Below, one piece after another: positions 22,819 to 32,199 of a stretch of DNA of 64,000 nucleotides. The DNA is from Georgenia muralis (GTDB lineage: Bacteria; Actinomycetota; Actinomycetes; Actinomycetales; Actinomycetaceae), in assembly GCF_003814705.1 (NCBI RefSeq), contig NZ_RKRA01000001.1, positions 3,230,776 to 3,294,775 on the forward strand. The letters run 5' to 3'. Every line of letters begins with the position of its first letter. Position 1 is the first letter of the stretch. Made by a program: the position numbers and the translations under genes. The notes beneath the pieces were generated by a model that was not told the DNA's origin, did no database searches, and saw nothing but the letters and a program-made list of their open reading frames with translations.

Positions 22819-25614
22819 TCAGACGCTCGACCAGGCGACGACGCCCCGGCGGACCAGGCCCATCGCCTCGTGCGCCCGCTGGGCCATCCGGGCCGACGGC
22901 GCGGCCGTGGCGAGCTGGTCGAGCACGTCCAGCACCTGCTTGCACCACCGCACGAAGTCGCCGGCGCCCAGCTCGGCCACCCGCAGGACCTCGGCGAGGT
23001 TCTCGCCCCGCGCCCACAGGTGCACCGCGCCGACGAGGCCGAGGTCGACCGGGTCGGTCACGCGCACACCGTGCTCCCGCTCGAGCTCGGCCAGCCGGGC
23101 ACTGAGACCCACCGTGGCGTCCAGCGCCTGGCCCAGCATCCCGTTGCGACCGCCGGGCAGCGGCCCGGGGCCGCGCTGCTCCTCGGTGCGGGAGGAGTAG
23201 ACCGTGGTGGAGACGACGGCGGCCAGCTCGGCCGACCCGAGGTGGTCCCAGGCGCCCGTGCGCAGGCACTCGGCGAGGAGGAGGTCCTTCTCCGCGTACA
23301 GGCGCGCCAGCCACCGGCCCTCCTCGGAGACCTCGAGGTTGCCGCCCTCGACCTCGCGCAGGTAGCCCAGCTCGGCGAGGATCGCGCCCACCTTGTCGAA
23401 GTCGGCGGCGATCGAGCCGGTCCGGCTCTCGATCCGCCCGAGGAGCTCCTCGTGCTCCTCCTTCGCACGCGCCCACCGCTGCGACCACCGGGCGTGGTCC
23501 TCCCGGTCGGCGCACCCGTGGCAGGGGTGGGCGCGCAGCTCCTCGCGCAGGCGCGAGAGGGACTCGTCGCCGGTGGCCGGCGGGCGGTGCCGCCCGCGTG
23601 GCACGTCGGTCGGGGCGCGGCCCACTGCGTTGCGCAACGAGGAGGCCAGGTCGCGGCGCTGCGCGGGGTTGCGGGGGTTGAAGTTCTTGGGCACCCGCAC
23701 ACGGGCCACCACCTCCACCCCGTGCGGCACCTCCGTGGTGGACAGCGTCCGGACCTGTCGCTCCTCGGTGAGGAGGCGGAGCTCGGGTCCGGCGAAGGAG
23801 CCCTCGAGCGTCTCGAGCACCACGCCGTGCGAGAGCCGGCGCCCGCGCGCCCACGAGACGACGTCGCCGCGCCGCACCGCGGCCATCGACCGGCGCGCGT
23901 CGGAGCGCTGGGCGTGCGAGCGCTCCCGGGACAGGTCCGCCTCGCGGTTCTTGATACGCCGGCGCAGGTCGGCGTACTCGGCGAAGTCGCCGAGGTGGCA
24001 GCTCATGGCCCGCTCGTACTCGGTGAGGGTCTGCGCGTGGCGGGCCGCCTGCCGGGCCAGGCCCACTACGCCGCGGTCGGCCTGGAACTGGGCGAAGGAG
24101 GTCTCCAGCACCTGGCGGGCCTGGTGGACCGACATCGTGCCCAGGAGGTTGACCGCCATGTTGTACGTGGGGTGGAACGCCGAGCGAAGCGGGTAGGTGC
24201 GGCGCGAGGCCAGGCCGGAGACGGCGACGGGGTCGATCTCGTCGGAGTACAGCACGACGGCGTGGCCCTCGACGTCGATGCCCCGGCGCCCCGCCCGGCC
24301 GGTGAGCTGGGTGTACTCCCCCGGGGTCAGCTGGACGTGGGCGCTGCCGTTCCACTTCACGAGCGACTCGAGGACGACCGACCGGGCGGGCATGTTGATG
24401 CCCAGCGCGAGGGTCTCGGTGGCGTAGACGACCTTGACCAGGCCCGCGGCGAAGAGCTGCTCGACGGTCTCCTTGAACACCGGCAGCAGGCCCGCGTGGT
24501 GGGCGGCGACGCCCCGCTCGAGGGCGAGCGCCCAGGCGTCGTAGCCGAGCACCGCGAGGTCCTCCGGCGGGACGGCGGCCGTGGCGGCCTCGACGGCCGC
24601 GCGGATCCGGGCGGCCTCCGCGGCCGAGGTCAGTCGCACCCCCGCGGCGAGGGTCTGACGCACCGCGGCCTCGCAGCCGGCGCGGGAGAAGATGAACACG
24701 ATCGCCGGCAGCAGGCCGTCGCGGTCGAGGCGCTCGACGACGACCGGCCGCGGGGCGGGGCGCACCCGCTCGGCCAGCGGCTCACGGCCGCGCCGGGGAC
24801 CGCCCGAGCGGCGCCCGGCGTCCGAGCGGCGACCGGGGAGCACGCGGGCGCTGCCGGTGCGCTGGGCCCGGCGGATGGCGTCGACGAGATCGGGGCTGAG
24901 CGGGGGGTCGGCCCGCACGTCGGTGGGGTCGACGTGCGCCGAGTACAGGTCCAGCAGGCGCGGGCCCACCATCATGTGCTGCCACAGCGGCACCGGTCGC
25001 CGCTCGGAGACCACGACCTCGGTGTTGCCGCGCACCATCGTCAGCCAGTCGCCGAACTCCTCGGCGTTGGACACCGTCGCGGAGAGGGAGACCACCTGGA
25101 CGGACGGGTCGAGGTGGATGATGACCTCCTCCCACACCGGTCCGCGGAAGCGGTCGGCGAGGTAGTGCACCTCGTCCATGACCACGAACCCGAGGCCGTC
25201 GAGGGTGGCCGAGCCGGCGTAGAGCATGTTCCGCAGGACCTCGGTGGTCATCACCACCACCGGTGCGGAGCCGTTGATGGTCGTGTCCCCGGTGAGCAGG
25301 CCGACGTTCGCCCGGCCGTGCGCGGCGACGAGGTCGAGGTACTTCTGGTTGCTCAGCGCCTTGATGGGCGTGGTGTAGAACGCCTTGCGCCCCGTGGCGA
25401 GGGAGAGGTGGACGGCGAACTCCCCCACGACCGTCTTGCCGGCGCCCGTCGGGGCGGCGACGAGGACGCCGTGCCCGGACTCCAGCGCCTCACACGCACG
25501 CACCTGGAAGTCGTCGAGCTCGAAGGCGAGGCCACGGCGGAACCGCCCCAGCTCGCTGCGCTCGGCCTGCTGGCGGCGCTTCGCCGCGGCGTACCGCTCC
25601 GCCGGTGAGGTCAT
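22819..25614 (-). CDS. helY: Ski2/Mtr4-like DEAD/DEAH-box helicase HelY
   Basis: A 931-residue superfamily 2 helicase. Walker A is in LVAAPTGAGKTVVGE near residue 53, the DExH box is MDEVHYLAD, motif III is SLSATVSN and motif VI is TGRAGRRGID. The C-terminal half carries the DSHCT-like domain of Ski2 relatives, so RNA unwinding or processing is the likely activity. An Arg/Pro-rich linker of about 40 residues after the first RecA domain looks like an insertion. ATG at 25614. It ends the tatA-tatC-kinase-helY block, as in mycobacteria. Confidence 0.92.
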   Translation of the reverse strand: MTSPAERYAAAKRRQQAERSELGRFRRGLAFELDDFQVRACEALESGHGVLVAAPTGAGKTVVGEFAVHLSLATGRKAFYTTPIKALSNQKYLDLVAAHGRANVGLLTGDTTINGSAPVVVMTTEVLRNMLYAGSATLDGLGFVVMDEVHYLADRFRGPVWEEVIIHLDPSVQVVSLSATVSNAEEFGDWLTMVRGNTEVVVSERRPVPLWQHMMVGPRLLDLYSAHVDPTDVRADPPLSPDLVDAIRRAQRTGSARVLPGRRSDAGRRSGGPRRGREPLAERVRPAPRPVVVERLDRDGLLPAIVFIFSRAGCEAAVRQTLAAGVRLTSAAEAARIRAAVEAATAAVPPEDLAVLGYDAWALALERGVAAHHAGLLPVFKETVEQLFAAGLVKVVYATETLALGINMPARSVVLESLVKWNGSAHVQLTPGEYTQLTGRAGRRGIDVEGHAVVLYSDEIDPVAVSGLASRRTYPLRSAFHPTYNMAVNLLGTMSVHQARQVLETSFAQFQADRGVVGLARQAARHAQTLTEYERAMSCHLGDFAEYADLRRRIKNREADLSRERSHAQRSDARRSMAAVRRGDVVSWARGRRLSHGVVLETLEGSFAGPELRLLTEERQVRTLSTTEVPHGVEVVARVRVPKNFNPRNPAQRRDLASSLRNAVGRAPTDVPRGRHRPPATGDESLSRLREELRAHPCHGCADREDHARWSQRWARAKEEHEELLGRIESRTGSIAADFDKVGAILAELGYLREVEGGNLEVSEEGRWLARLYAEKDLLLAECLRTGAWDHLGSAELAAVVSTTVYSSRTEEQRGPGPLPGGRNGMLGQALDATVGLSARLAELEREHGVRVTDPVDLGLVGAVHLWARGENLAEVLRVAELGAGDFVRWCKQVLDVLDQLATAAPSARMAQRAHEAMGLVRRGVVAWSSV

Positions 25615-25623
25615 ACCGGAACA

Positions 25624-26598
25624 CTACGTCCGGTCGGTGCCGCCGGCTTCCCGGCGCACCAGCACGCCGACGGCGCCGGGGTGCACGTCGCACTGGAGCG
25701 GGAGCGCCTCGAGCCGCTCGCCGTCGGCGAAGGCCACCGGCGGGGTGGCCCCGGCTCCCTCGAGGGGCTCGATGACCACCGACCGGGCACGGCGCACCTC
25801 GACGGCGGGGTGCCGCACGTGCGTGCCCGGGTAGATCCGGGGGAACAGCCGCAGCAGGCCCGCGCGGCTCAGACCCCGCGCGAGGACCACCTCGAGCAGC
25901 CCGTCGTCGGGCTCGGCGGACGGGGCGATGCGCATCCCCCCGCCGAAGGACGGCGTGTTCGCCACGACGACGAGGGTGCCTTCCCCCTGCCAGACGTCCC
26001 CGTCGAGGGTGACCTTGTAGCCGTAGGGCCGGAACGAGCCGAGCTCGGCCAGGAGGGCGCGCACGTAGCGGCCGCCCCCCGAGGGCCAGGACATCGCGTT
26101 CGCCCGCTCGTTGACGGCGGCGTCGAGCCCGCACGACAGCGACGCCATGTACCAGTGGGCCGTGGGCCCGCCCGGCCTCGAGACGGCGACGGCGTCCAGG
26201 CGGCGCACACCCGCGCCGGCGGTCCTGGTCAGCGCGTCGCAGACCACCGCCACGGAGGCCTCGACGTCGCCGACGGGCAGGCCCAGGTCCCGGGCGACGT
26301 CGTTGCCCGAGCCGACCGCCACGACGCCCAGCGGGACCGCGGTGCCGGCCAGGGCGCCCACGCCCAGGTGGACCATGCCGTCCCCGCCGACGACGACGAG
26401 GGCGTCCAGGCCCCGGGAGAGCCCCGCGCGGGAGTTGGCCACGGCACGCTCGACGTCGGCCCCGGAGAGGTCGACCGGCTCCAGGCCCGCGGCCGCCAGT
26501 GCCCCGGCGACCCGGCTGTGGACGCGCGTGCCGCGGCCCCTGCCGGCCGTGGGGTTGACGACGAGGCCGACCCGCCCGGTGGGCGGGGGCGGTGTCAC
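25624..26598 (-). CDS. Diacylglycerol kinase family (YegS/DgkB-like) lipid kinase
   Basis: A 324-residue lipid kinase. NPTAGRGRG and VVVGGDGMVHLGVGAL are the nucleotide-binding blocks, followed by GVVAVGSGNDVARDLGLP, and the C-terminal half has the substrate-lobe fold. It would phosphorylate diacylglycerol or a related lipid. The gene is inserted between tatC and helY relative to M. tuberculosis. GTG at 26598 overlaps the tatC stop, and helY starts 10 bases after its stop. Confidence 0.86.
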   Translation of the reverse strand: MTPPPPTGRVGLVVNPTAGRGRGTRVHSRVAGALAAAGLEPVDLSGADVERAVANSRAGLSRGLDALVVVGGDGMVHLGVGALAGTAVPLGVVAVGSGNDVARDLGLPVGDVEASVAVVCDALTRTAGAGVRRLDAVAVSRPGGPTAHWYMASLSCGLDAAVNERANAMSWPSGGGRYVRALLAELGSFRPYGYKVTLDGDVWQGEGTLVVVANTPSFGGGMRIAPSAEPDDGLLEVVLARGLSRAGLLRLFPRIYPGTHVRHPAVEVRRARSVVIEPLEGAGATPPVAFADGERLEALPLQCDVHPGAVGVLVRREAGGTDRT

Positions 26599-27404
26599 AG
26601 CGCCGCCGCGGCGTCGGCCGCGTCCTGGGCGGCCCGGCGGCGGGCGACCCGGCGGTCCCGCAGGAACGAGATCCCGACGGCGGCGAAGTACAGCCCGCAC
26701 AGGGGCAGTGCCATCGCGATCATCGACCATGCGTCGGGCAGGGGGTTGGCGAAGGCGGTGAAGACGAACGAGCCGAGGACCGCCCAGCGCCACGCCTTGA
26801 GGTAGGCGGCGCCGGAGACCACGCCGAGGAAGTTCAGCCCGACCATGACCAGGGGCAGGAGGAAGGCCACGCCGAAGGCGAGGATCACCCGCATGAAGAA
26901 CGTGAAGTACGTGCGTGCGTCGAGGATGTTCACTGCGAGGTCGGGGGTGAACGAGGTAAGCACCTGGACCGCGTGCGGAAGGATGTACCACGCCAGCCAG
27001 CCGCCCGAGACGAACAGCAGCGCACCGGCGGCGACGAAGGAGATGGAGTAGAGCCGCTCCTTCCGGGTCAGGCCCGGCGTGATGAACATCCACATCTGCC
27101 CGATCCACCACGGGCTGGCGATGAACAGCCCGAGGAAGAGCGAGACCTGGATCTTCAGGTCGAACGCGGAGCCGACCGTGCCGAAGTTGAGGTCCGCCTG
27201 CTGGCCGCGGTCGTTGATGACCTCCAGCGGGGAGACCATCATCGCCACGATGGGGTCGTAGAGGATCCAGCCGACGACGGCGCCGACGACGACGCCCAGG
27301 CCCGCCCAGAGGATGCGTCTGCGCAGCTCGCGCAGGTGGTCACCCAGGGGCATCCGCCCTTCGGGGTCCTTCTTGCGCGGGCGCGCGGTGGTCTCCGCGC
27401 CCAC
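26595..27404 (-). CDS. tatC: Sec-independent protein translocase subunit TatC
   Basis: A 269-residue integral membrane receptor of the twin-arginine pathway. The N-terminal MPLGDHLRELRRRI block precedes six hydrophobic segments. The conserved PGLTRKERL loop and the SPWWIGQMWMFITPGL stretch are visible. GTG at 27404. It lies 3 bases after tatA, and together they form the minimal TatAC translocase seen in Gram-positive bacteria. Confidence 0.95.
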   Translation of the reverse strand: MGAETTARPRKKDPEGRMPLGDHLRELRRRILWAGLGVVVGAVVGWILYDPIVAMMVSPLEVINDRGQQADLNFGTVGSAFDLKIQVSLFLGLFIASPWWIGQMWMFITPGLTRKERLYSISFVAAGALLFVSGGWLAWYILPHAVQVLTSFTPDLAVNILDARTYFTFFMRVILAFGVAFLLPLVMVGLNFLGVVSGAAYLKAWRWAVLGSFVFTAFANPLPDAWSMIAMALPLCGLYFAAVGISFLRDRRVARRRAAQDAADAAAAL

Positions 27405-27407
27405 CCG

Positions 27408-27821
27408 TCAGGGCTGCAGCGGGCTCTGGCCCTGCGGCGGGTAGGGCTGCTGGGGGGCCTGCTGCGGCGGGTAGGGCACCTGCTGGGGCGGGTACGGCTC
27501 CTGCGCCGCCTGCGGGGGGTCCTGGACCGGCGGGTACGGCGCCGTGGCCCCGGGCGGCGGGTAGGGCGCGCCCGCCGGCGGGGCGCTCTGCGGGTAGGTC
27601 GGGTAGGTGGTCTGCGGCGGCTGACCGCCCGTGGCGGTGTAGGAGGACGGCGCGGCCGAGGAGTCGTCGTCCTCGCGCAGCTCCTTGACCTCCTTCTTGA
27701 ACACCTTGAGCGACTTGCCGATGCTCCCCGCGATCTCCGGCAGCTTCGATGCGCCGAAGATGAGGAGGATCACCAGCAGCAGGATGATGATGTGCGAGGG
27801 CTGGAGGCCGTTGCGGAGCAT
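27408..27821 (-). CDS. tatA: Sec-independent protein translocase subunit TatA
   Basis: A 137-residue pore subunit. The membrane helix is residues 10-25 (HIIILLLVILLIFGASKLPEI), followed by the amphipathic helix (GSIGKSLKVFKKEVKEL). The FGASKLPE hinge is diagnostic. The C-terminal 80 residues are an unusual Pro/Gln/Tyr-rich tail with YPPQQ repeats, which is longer than the E. coli form. ATG at 27821. The divergent gene at 27986 shares a 164-base promoter gap. Confidence 0.93.
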   Translation of the reverse strand: MLRNGLQPSHIIILLLVILLIFGASKLPEIAGSIGKSLKVFKKEVKELREDDDSSAAPSSYTATGGQPPQTTYPTYPQSAPPAGAPYPPPGATAPYPPVQDPPQAAQEPYPPQQVPYPPQQAPQQPYPPQGQSPLQP

Positions 27822-27985
27822 CTGGGCACCTTCGGTCGTCGTCGGGTTCCTCCCAGGATACTCACGGCGCGTCGGCGCCGAGCCGGACCGGCCCTGCCAC
27901 CGCCGCGGCGCCCTCGCCCCGGCCGGCACCTCGCTCGTCGTGGGGGCGCCCGTAGGATGCCCGGCGGAGAGAGCCCGGAGGACGT

Positions 27986-28939
27986 ATGAGCACCCAGCAG
28001 ACCCCCGCCCTGCCCTGGCGGCCGGGGACCACACAGGTCCTGGGGCACCGTGGGGCCCGCGGCCTGGCCCCCGAGAACACGCTCGTGGGGTTCCTCCACG
28101 CCCACCGGGTGGGCGCCACCGCGATGGAGCTCGACGTCCAGCTGAGCGCTGACGGCGAGGTCGTCGTGTGGCACGACCCGGTGCTCACCGCCGACAAGGC
28201 GGTCGACACCGCGCCGGCCACCCGTGAGGACCCGTTGTTCCCCTACGTCGGCTCCCGCCTGCGCGAGCTGACCTACGGCCAGCTCGCCTCGGTGGACGTC
28301 GGCCGGCGCACGGCGGCGGCGTTCCCCGAGCAGCGGCCCCGGCCCGGGGCGCGCATCCCGCTCCTCGGCGAGGTCCTCCAGGCCCTGGCCGAGGTCGACC
28401 CCGAGGTGTGGACCCTGGTCGAGATGAAGACCGACCCCACCGACCCCGGCGCCGAACCCGAGGCACTCGTGCGCGCGGTCGTCGAGGTGGTCCGGGCGTG
28501 CGGGGCGGGGTCGCGGGTGGTGCTGCAGTCCTTCGACTGGCACGCCGTCGACCTCGCGGGGCGGGCTGCCCCGGACCTGCCGCGAGCGGCGCTGGCCGTG
28601 CCCGGCCTGACGTTCGCACGAGGCAGTGCCTGGCTCGGTCCGGTGCACTACGACGACCACGACGGGGACCTGGCCGCCGCCGCGCACGCGCTCGGCGTCC
28701 AGGCGGTCGCGCCCGCGTACGCGTCGCCCTACGGTGCGCGGGCGGGTGACGACGGCTTCGCCCTCGTCACCGACCGGGCGTTCGTCGACCACGCCCACGA
28801 GGTCGGGCTCGCGGTCCTGCCCTGGACGGTCAACGGCGACGACGACCTCGCCCACGTCCTGGCCGCGGGGGTCGACGGGGTGATCAGCGACCGACCGGAC
28901 CGGGCCGCAGCGCTCGTGGCCGCCGGCAGGCCCGGGTAG
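27986..28939 (+). CDS. Glycerophosphodiester phosphodiesterase
   Basis: A 317-residue TIM-barrel hydrolase that would release glycerol 3-phosphate from phospholipid head groups. The catalytic HRGARGLAPENT block is at residues 21-32, the metal-binding ELDVQLSADGEVVVWHDP follows, and the closing PWTVNGDDD..GVDGVISDRPD fits the family. There is no signal peptide, so it is cytoplasmic. ATG at 27986 follows GGAGGAC. It is convergent with ribH, with only 2 bases between. Confidence 0.9.
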   Translation: MSTQQTPALPWRPGTTQVLGHRGARGLAPENTLVGFLHAHRVGATAMELDVQLSADGEVVVWHDPVLTADKAVDTAPATREDPLFPYVGSRLRELTYGQLASVDVGRRTAAAFPEQRPRPGARIPLLGEVLQALAEVDPEVWTLVEMKTDPTDPGAEPEALVRAVVEVVRACGAGSRVVLQSFDWHAVDLAGRAAPDLPRAALAVPGLTFARGSAWLGPVHYDDHDGDLAAAAHALGVQAVAPAYASPYGARAGDDGFALVTDRAFVDHAHEVGLAVLPWTVNGDDDLAHVLAAGVDGVISDRPDRAAALVAAGRPG

Positions 28940-28941
28940 TG

Positions 28942-29412
28942 CTACGAGCCGAGCGCGGCGCAGGCGCGGACGGTGGCGAGGGCGGCCTGAGCCGCCTCCG
29001 CACCCTTGTCCTCGCGTGAGTCGGGCAGGCCGGCGCGGTCGAGGGCCTGGGCCTCGTCGTCGGTCGTGAGCACGCCGAAGCCGACCGGCACGCCGGTGCG
29101 CACCGAGACCTCCGTCAGCCCGACCGTGGCGGCCTGGCAGACGTAGTCGAAGTGGGGTGTCTCGCCGCGGATGACGACGCCGAGGGCGACCACGGCGTCC
29201 GCGCCGGCGGCGACGGCCCGCGACGCCGCGACGGGCAGCTCGAAGGAACCGGGCACCCGCACGAGGGTCGTCGTGGCCCCCGCCTCCACCAGCGCCCGCA
29301 GGGCACCGGCGACGAGGCCGTCCATGACGGTCGTGTGCCAGCTGGCCGCGACCACGGTGACCCGCAGTCCCCGGCCGTCGGTGGTGATCGTCGGTGCTCC
29401 TGCTCCGCTCAT
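28942..29412 (-). CDS. ribH: 6,7-dimethyl-8-ribityllumazine synthase
   Basis: A 156-residue enzyme of riboflavin synthesis that condenses the ribB and ribD products. The family stretches are [48 protein letters not shown] and [18 protein letters not shown], with the last Arg-containing helix present. ATG at 29412 overlaps the ribB stop. It is the last gene of the riboswitch-controlled operon ribD-ribE-ribB-ribH. Confidence 0.95.
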   Translation of the reverse strand: MSGAGAPTITTDGRGLRVTVVAASWHTTVMDGLVAGALRALVEAGATTTLVRVPGSFELPVAASRAVAAGADAVVALGVVIRGETPHFDYVCQAATVGLTEVSVRTGVPVGFGVLTTDDEAQALDRAGLPDSREDKGAEAAQAALATVRACAALGS

Positions 29413-30194
29413 GCGTGGGTCTCCTCGTCGGTGTGGTGGGTGTCGGTGTGGGGGTCGTCGGGGGTGCGGGTGCCGGTGTGGTCGTGGCCGGGCCGGCGGC
29501 GAGGACGGCGGGTCTCCTCGGCGCGCGCCCCGGACACGTGGGCGACGACGTCGGCGATCGTCAGCAGGACCAGGTCTTCCCGGTCGGCGAGGGCGGCGGC
29601 CTGGCGCCGCCGGGTCATGGTGCCGTCGTCCTCGACGAGCTCGGCGATCGCCGCCACCGGTGCGACGCCCGCGAGCCGGCACAGGTCGACGGCGGCCTCG
29701 GTGTGCCCGGGCCGGGCCAGGACGCCGCCGGGGACGGCACGCAGCGGGAGGACGTGGCCCGGACGGATGAGGTCGCCGGGCCCGGCAGCGGTGTCGGCGA
29801 GGGTGCGCAGGGTCGCCGCGCGGTCGGCCGCGGAGATGCCGGTGCCCACGCCGCGTGCGGCGTCGACGCTCACCGTGTAGGCCGTGCCTCGCGGGTCCTG
29901 GGACCGGGCGACCATGAGCGGCAGCTCGAGGTCGTCCGCCCGCTCGGCCGGGAGCGGGGCGCAGAGGTAGCCGGAGGTGTGACGCACCGTCCAGCCCACC
30001 CAGTGCTCGGTCGCGTGGGCGGCGGCCAGGACGACGTCGACCTCGTCCTCGCGGTCCTCGCCGTCCGCCACGAGGACGGGTCGGCCGGCGCGGAGGGCGG
30101 CCAGCGCCCGGGCGACGAGGTCGTCGGCGTCGGCGGGTCCGCCATGGACTGCGGGGTCCGCGGCCGGGCGCCCGGCCGTCGCGGGGGCGCTCAC
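29409..30194 (-). CDS. ribB: 3,4-dihydroxy-2-butanone 4-phosphate synthase (RibB only)
   Basis: A 261-residue enzyme making the four-carbon precursor of riboflavin from ribulose 5-phosphate. The metal and substrate motif [12 protein letters not shown], the later [25 protein letters not shown] and the ELVEDDGTM stretch are intact. In most actinobacteria this domain is fused to GTP cyclohydrolase II (RibA). Here the protein ends after the RibB domain with a short Thr/His/Asp/Arg-rich tail, so the RibA half is missing. GTG at 30194 overlaps the ribE stop. Confidence 0.93.
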   Translation of the reverse strand: MSAPATAGRPAADPAVHGGPADADDLVARALAALRAGRPVLVADGEDREDEVDVVLAAAHATEHWVGWTVRHTSGYLCAPLPAERADDLELPLMVARSQDPRGTAYTVSVDAARGVGTGISAADRAATLRTLADTAAGPGDLIRPGHVLPLRAVPGGVLARPGHTEAAVDLCRLAGVAPVAAIAELVEDDGTMTRRRQAAALADREDLVLLTIADVVAHVSGARAEETRRPRRRPGHDHTGTRTPDDPHTDTHHTDEETHA

Positions 30195-30790
30195 GAGGCG
30201 CCCCCGACGCCGAGCAGCCGCTCGACGTACTTGGCCAGCACGTCGACCTCGAGGTTGACCGGGTCGCCCACGGCCAGGGTGCCGAGCGTGGTCGCACCGA
30301 GGGTGGTGGGGATGAGGGCGACACCGAAGGAGTCCTCCCGGGCGGCCGTCACCGTGAGGGAGACGCCCTCGACGGTGACCGACCCCTTCTCGGCGACGTA
30401 CCGCGCCAGCGGTGCGGGTACCGAGACGTCGACCTCGTCCCACCGCGGGCCGGGACGGCGGGCGTGGACCGTCCCCACGCCGTCGACGTGACCCTGCACG
30501 AGGTGCCCGCCGAGGCGGCCGCCCGCGGCGAGGGCCCGCTCGAGGTTCACGCCGCGGCCGGGCGTGAGGGTCCCGAGAGTGGTGCGCCGCAGCGTCTCGG
30601 GCATGACGTCGGCGGTGAAGCCGGCACCGTCCAGGGCGGTCACGGTCAGGCACACGCCTGCGACCGCGACCGAGTCGCCCTCGCGCAGGTCGGTCGTCAC
30701 GGTGGTGGCCGCGACCGACAGCACGGCGGCGCCGTCGGCGTCGGTCCGCCCGCGGACGGTCCCGACCTCCTCGATGAGTCCGGTGAACAT
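30191..30790 (-). CDS. ribE: Riboflavin synthase, alpha type
   Basis: A 199-residue enzyme with the two lumazine-binding repeats: [12 protein letters not shown] and [16 protein letters not shown] in the first, [13 protein letters not shown] and [12 protein letters not shown] in the second. The intact MFTGLIEE start fixes the ATG at 30790. It dismutates the lumazine to riboflavin. It overlaps both ribD upstream and ribB downstream by a few bases, supporting a translationally coupled operon. Confidence 0.95.
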   Translation of the reverse strand: MFTGLIEEVGTVRGRTDADGAAVLSVAATTVTTDLREGDSVAVAGVCLTVTALDGAGFTADVMPETLRRTTLGTLTPGRGVNLERALAAGGRLGGHLVQGHVDGVGTVHARRPGPRWDEVDVSVPAPLARYVAEKGSVTVEGVSLTVTAAREDSFGVALIPTTLGATTLGTLAVGDPVNLEVDVLAKYVERLLGVGGAS

Positions 30791-31881
30791 CAGTGCTTCC
30801 TCTCGGTTCGGCGGGCGACGACGAGGACGTCCTCGCCCAGGCGGTGGGTCTCGTGGGTGTGCCAGCGCTGCGCCTGCGCCAGCGTGGCGATGTCGAGGTC
30901 GGGCACCGCGGCGGTGCCGGCGCCGAGCAGCACGGGCGCGAGGTAGGCGTGCAGCTCGTCCACCAGCCCCGCGCGCAGCGCGGCGCCGAGGAGGGTCGGG
31001 CCGCCCTCGAGGAGGACCCGGCGGGCGCCGTCCTTCCCGAGCTCGTCCAGGACGGCGGCGAGGTCGTGGGTGGCGGCGTGGCGCCACGTCCCGGGTCCGC
31101 GGCGCACCGCGGCGTCCGGAGGCACGGCGCGCCGGCCGACGACCACGCGCACCGGCTGGCGCGCGTGGTGCGAGCCGTCCGGGCGGCGGGCGGTGAGCGC
31201 GGGGTCGTCCGTCAGCACCGTCCCGGTGCCGGCGACGATCGCGTCGACCGCGGTGCGGACGGTGTGGGCGTGGGCCCGGGCGGCGGCACCCGTGATCCAG
31301 CGGGAGGTGCCGTCGGCGGCGGCCACGCGTCCGTCGAGGCTCGTGGCGGTCTTGCCGGTGACCCACGGCCGGCCGAGCGTCCACGGTGCCGCCCACGGCT
31401 CGAGGAGCCGGTCCGCCCGGTCGAGGACGTGCGGCGAGGCGCCGGAACGGCTGCCGGTGCGGACCTCGACGCCGTGGCGCGCCAGCCAGGCGGCGCCGCC
31501 GGCCGCGACGGGGTTGGGGTCGGCGCACGCGTACACGACCCGCGCGACACCCGCGTCCCGCAGCGCCACCGAGCAGGGGGGCGTGCGCCCGCTGTGGTGG
31601 CACGGCTCGAGGGTGACGACTGCCGTCGCGCCCCTCAGCCGGGCCCGGTCGGCCGACGCGAGGGCTGCTGCCTCGGCGTGCGGGGTGCCCGCACCGTGGT
31701 GCCACCCCTCCCCCACGACCGCGCCCGCGGGGTCGACGAGCACGCACCCGACCTGGGGGTTGGGTCCGTCCGCGGGACCGCGGGCGGCCAGGACGAGGGC
31801 GCGCTCCAGCGCCCGGTCGACGGCGCGGCCGTCAGGCGCCCGGTCGATGGCGCGTCCCGCGTCGGCGGTGAGGTCCTGCAC
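30790..31881 (-). CDS. ribD: Bifunctional diaminohydroxyphosphoribosylaminopyrimidine deaminase/reductase
   Basis: A 363-residue two-domain enzyme of riboflavin synthesis. Residues 25-150 are the deaminase: HAEAAAL zinc motif and PCHHSGRTPPC. Residues 160-350 are the reductase: VTGKTATSLDGRVAAADGTSRWITG and LLEGGPTLLGAAL. GTG at 31881 is chosen because GGAAGGAG precedes it by about 5 bases and the upstream frame has no homology. It heads the operon. The site lies 80 bases below an FMN riboswitch. Confidence 0.94.
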   Translation of the reverse strand: MQDLTADAGRAIDRAPDGRAVDRALERALVLAARGPADGPNPQVGCVLVDPAGAVVGEGWHHGAGTPHAEAAALASADRARLRGATAVVTLEPCHHSGRTPPCSVALRDAGVARVVYACADPNPVAAGGAAWLARHGVEVRTGSRSGASPHVLDRADRLLEPWAAPWTLGRPWVTGKTATSLDGRVAAADGTSRWITGAAARAHAHTVRTAVDAIVAGTGTVLTDDPALTARRPDGSHHARQPVRVVVGRRAVPPDAAVRRGPGTWRHAATHDLAAVLDELGKDGARRVLLEGGPTLLGAALRAGLVDELHAYLAPVLLGAGTAAVPDLDIATLAQAQRWHTHETHRLGEDVLVVARRTERKH

Positions 31882-31907
31882 CGGTCTCCTTCCACGACGT
31901 GGACCGG
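31881..31907 (-). promoter_or_regulatory. Hairpin enclosing the ribD ribosome-binding site
   Basis: GACCGG at 31881-31886 (minus strand) can pair with CCGGTC at 31902-31907, with a CCACG/CGTGG inner stem, and the AGGAG site lies between. This is the layout of a translational expression platform for the riboswitch. It is inferred from pairing only. Confidence 0.5.
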
Positions 31908-31960
31908 AGATGTGCGGACGCGAACGCAACGCCGCCGGGCGCAGGCGCGCACGACGACGT

Positions 31961-32091
31961 CACGTGCTGCCTCCCATCCGGACTCTCACCGTCGGTCCCG
32001 GAGTTCCACCAGGTCAACCGCCCACCAGGAGGTGGTCGGGTCGCGGACTGTCACCGCCGGCTCGGAATTTCACCGACCCCGGAGCACGTGC
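31961..32091 (-). promoter_or_regulatory. FMN riboswitch (RFN element) of the ribD operon
   Basis: On the minus strand the aptamer reads, in order, GGGGTCGGTGAAATTCC, CCGGCGGTGACAGTCCGCGA, the variable arm, TTGACCTGGTGGAACTCC, and GACCGACGGTGAGAGTCCGG followed by ATGGGAGG. This is the consensus RFN order. P1 is formed by GCACGTGC at both ends. FMN binding should reduce ribD expression. Confidence 0.95.
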
Positions 32092-32159
32092 TTGCTCGTG
32101 GAGGATCCTGGCACGGACACGCGGCCCTGCCCAAACCGGCAGCTGGGATGACGGCGGGG

Positions 32160-32199
32160 TGCCGGTTCAGCCGGCGAGGTGCGGGTTCAGCCGGTGAGG
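32160..32199. repeat. 20-base tandem duplication at the 3' end of the membrane-protein gene
   Basis: Two adjacent copies of a unit starting TGC and containing GGTTCAGCCGG, differing at two positions. The second copy contains the stop codon of the gene at 32187, so the duplication may have moved its end. Confidence 0.6.

Noticed and set aside
22453-25608. Long plus-strand open frame of 1051 codons
   Set aside because: It is the antisense of helY; the product is Arg/Gly/His-rich with no domain, while the minus strand encodes a full helicase.
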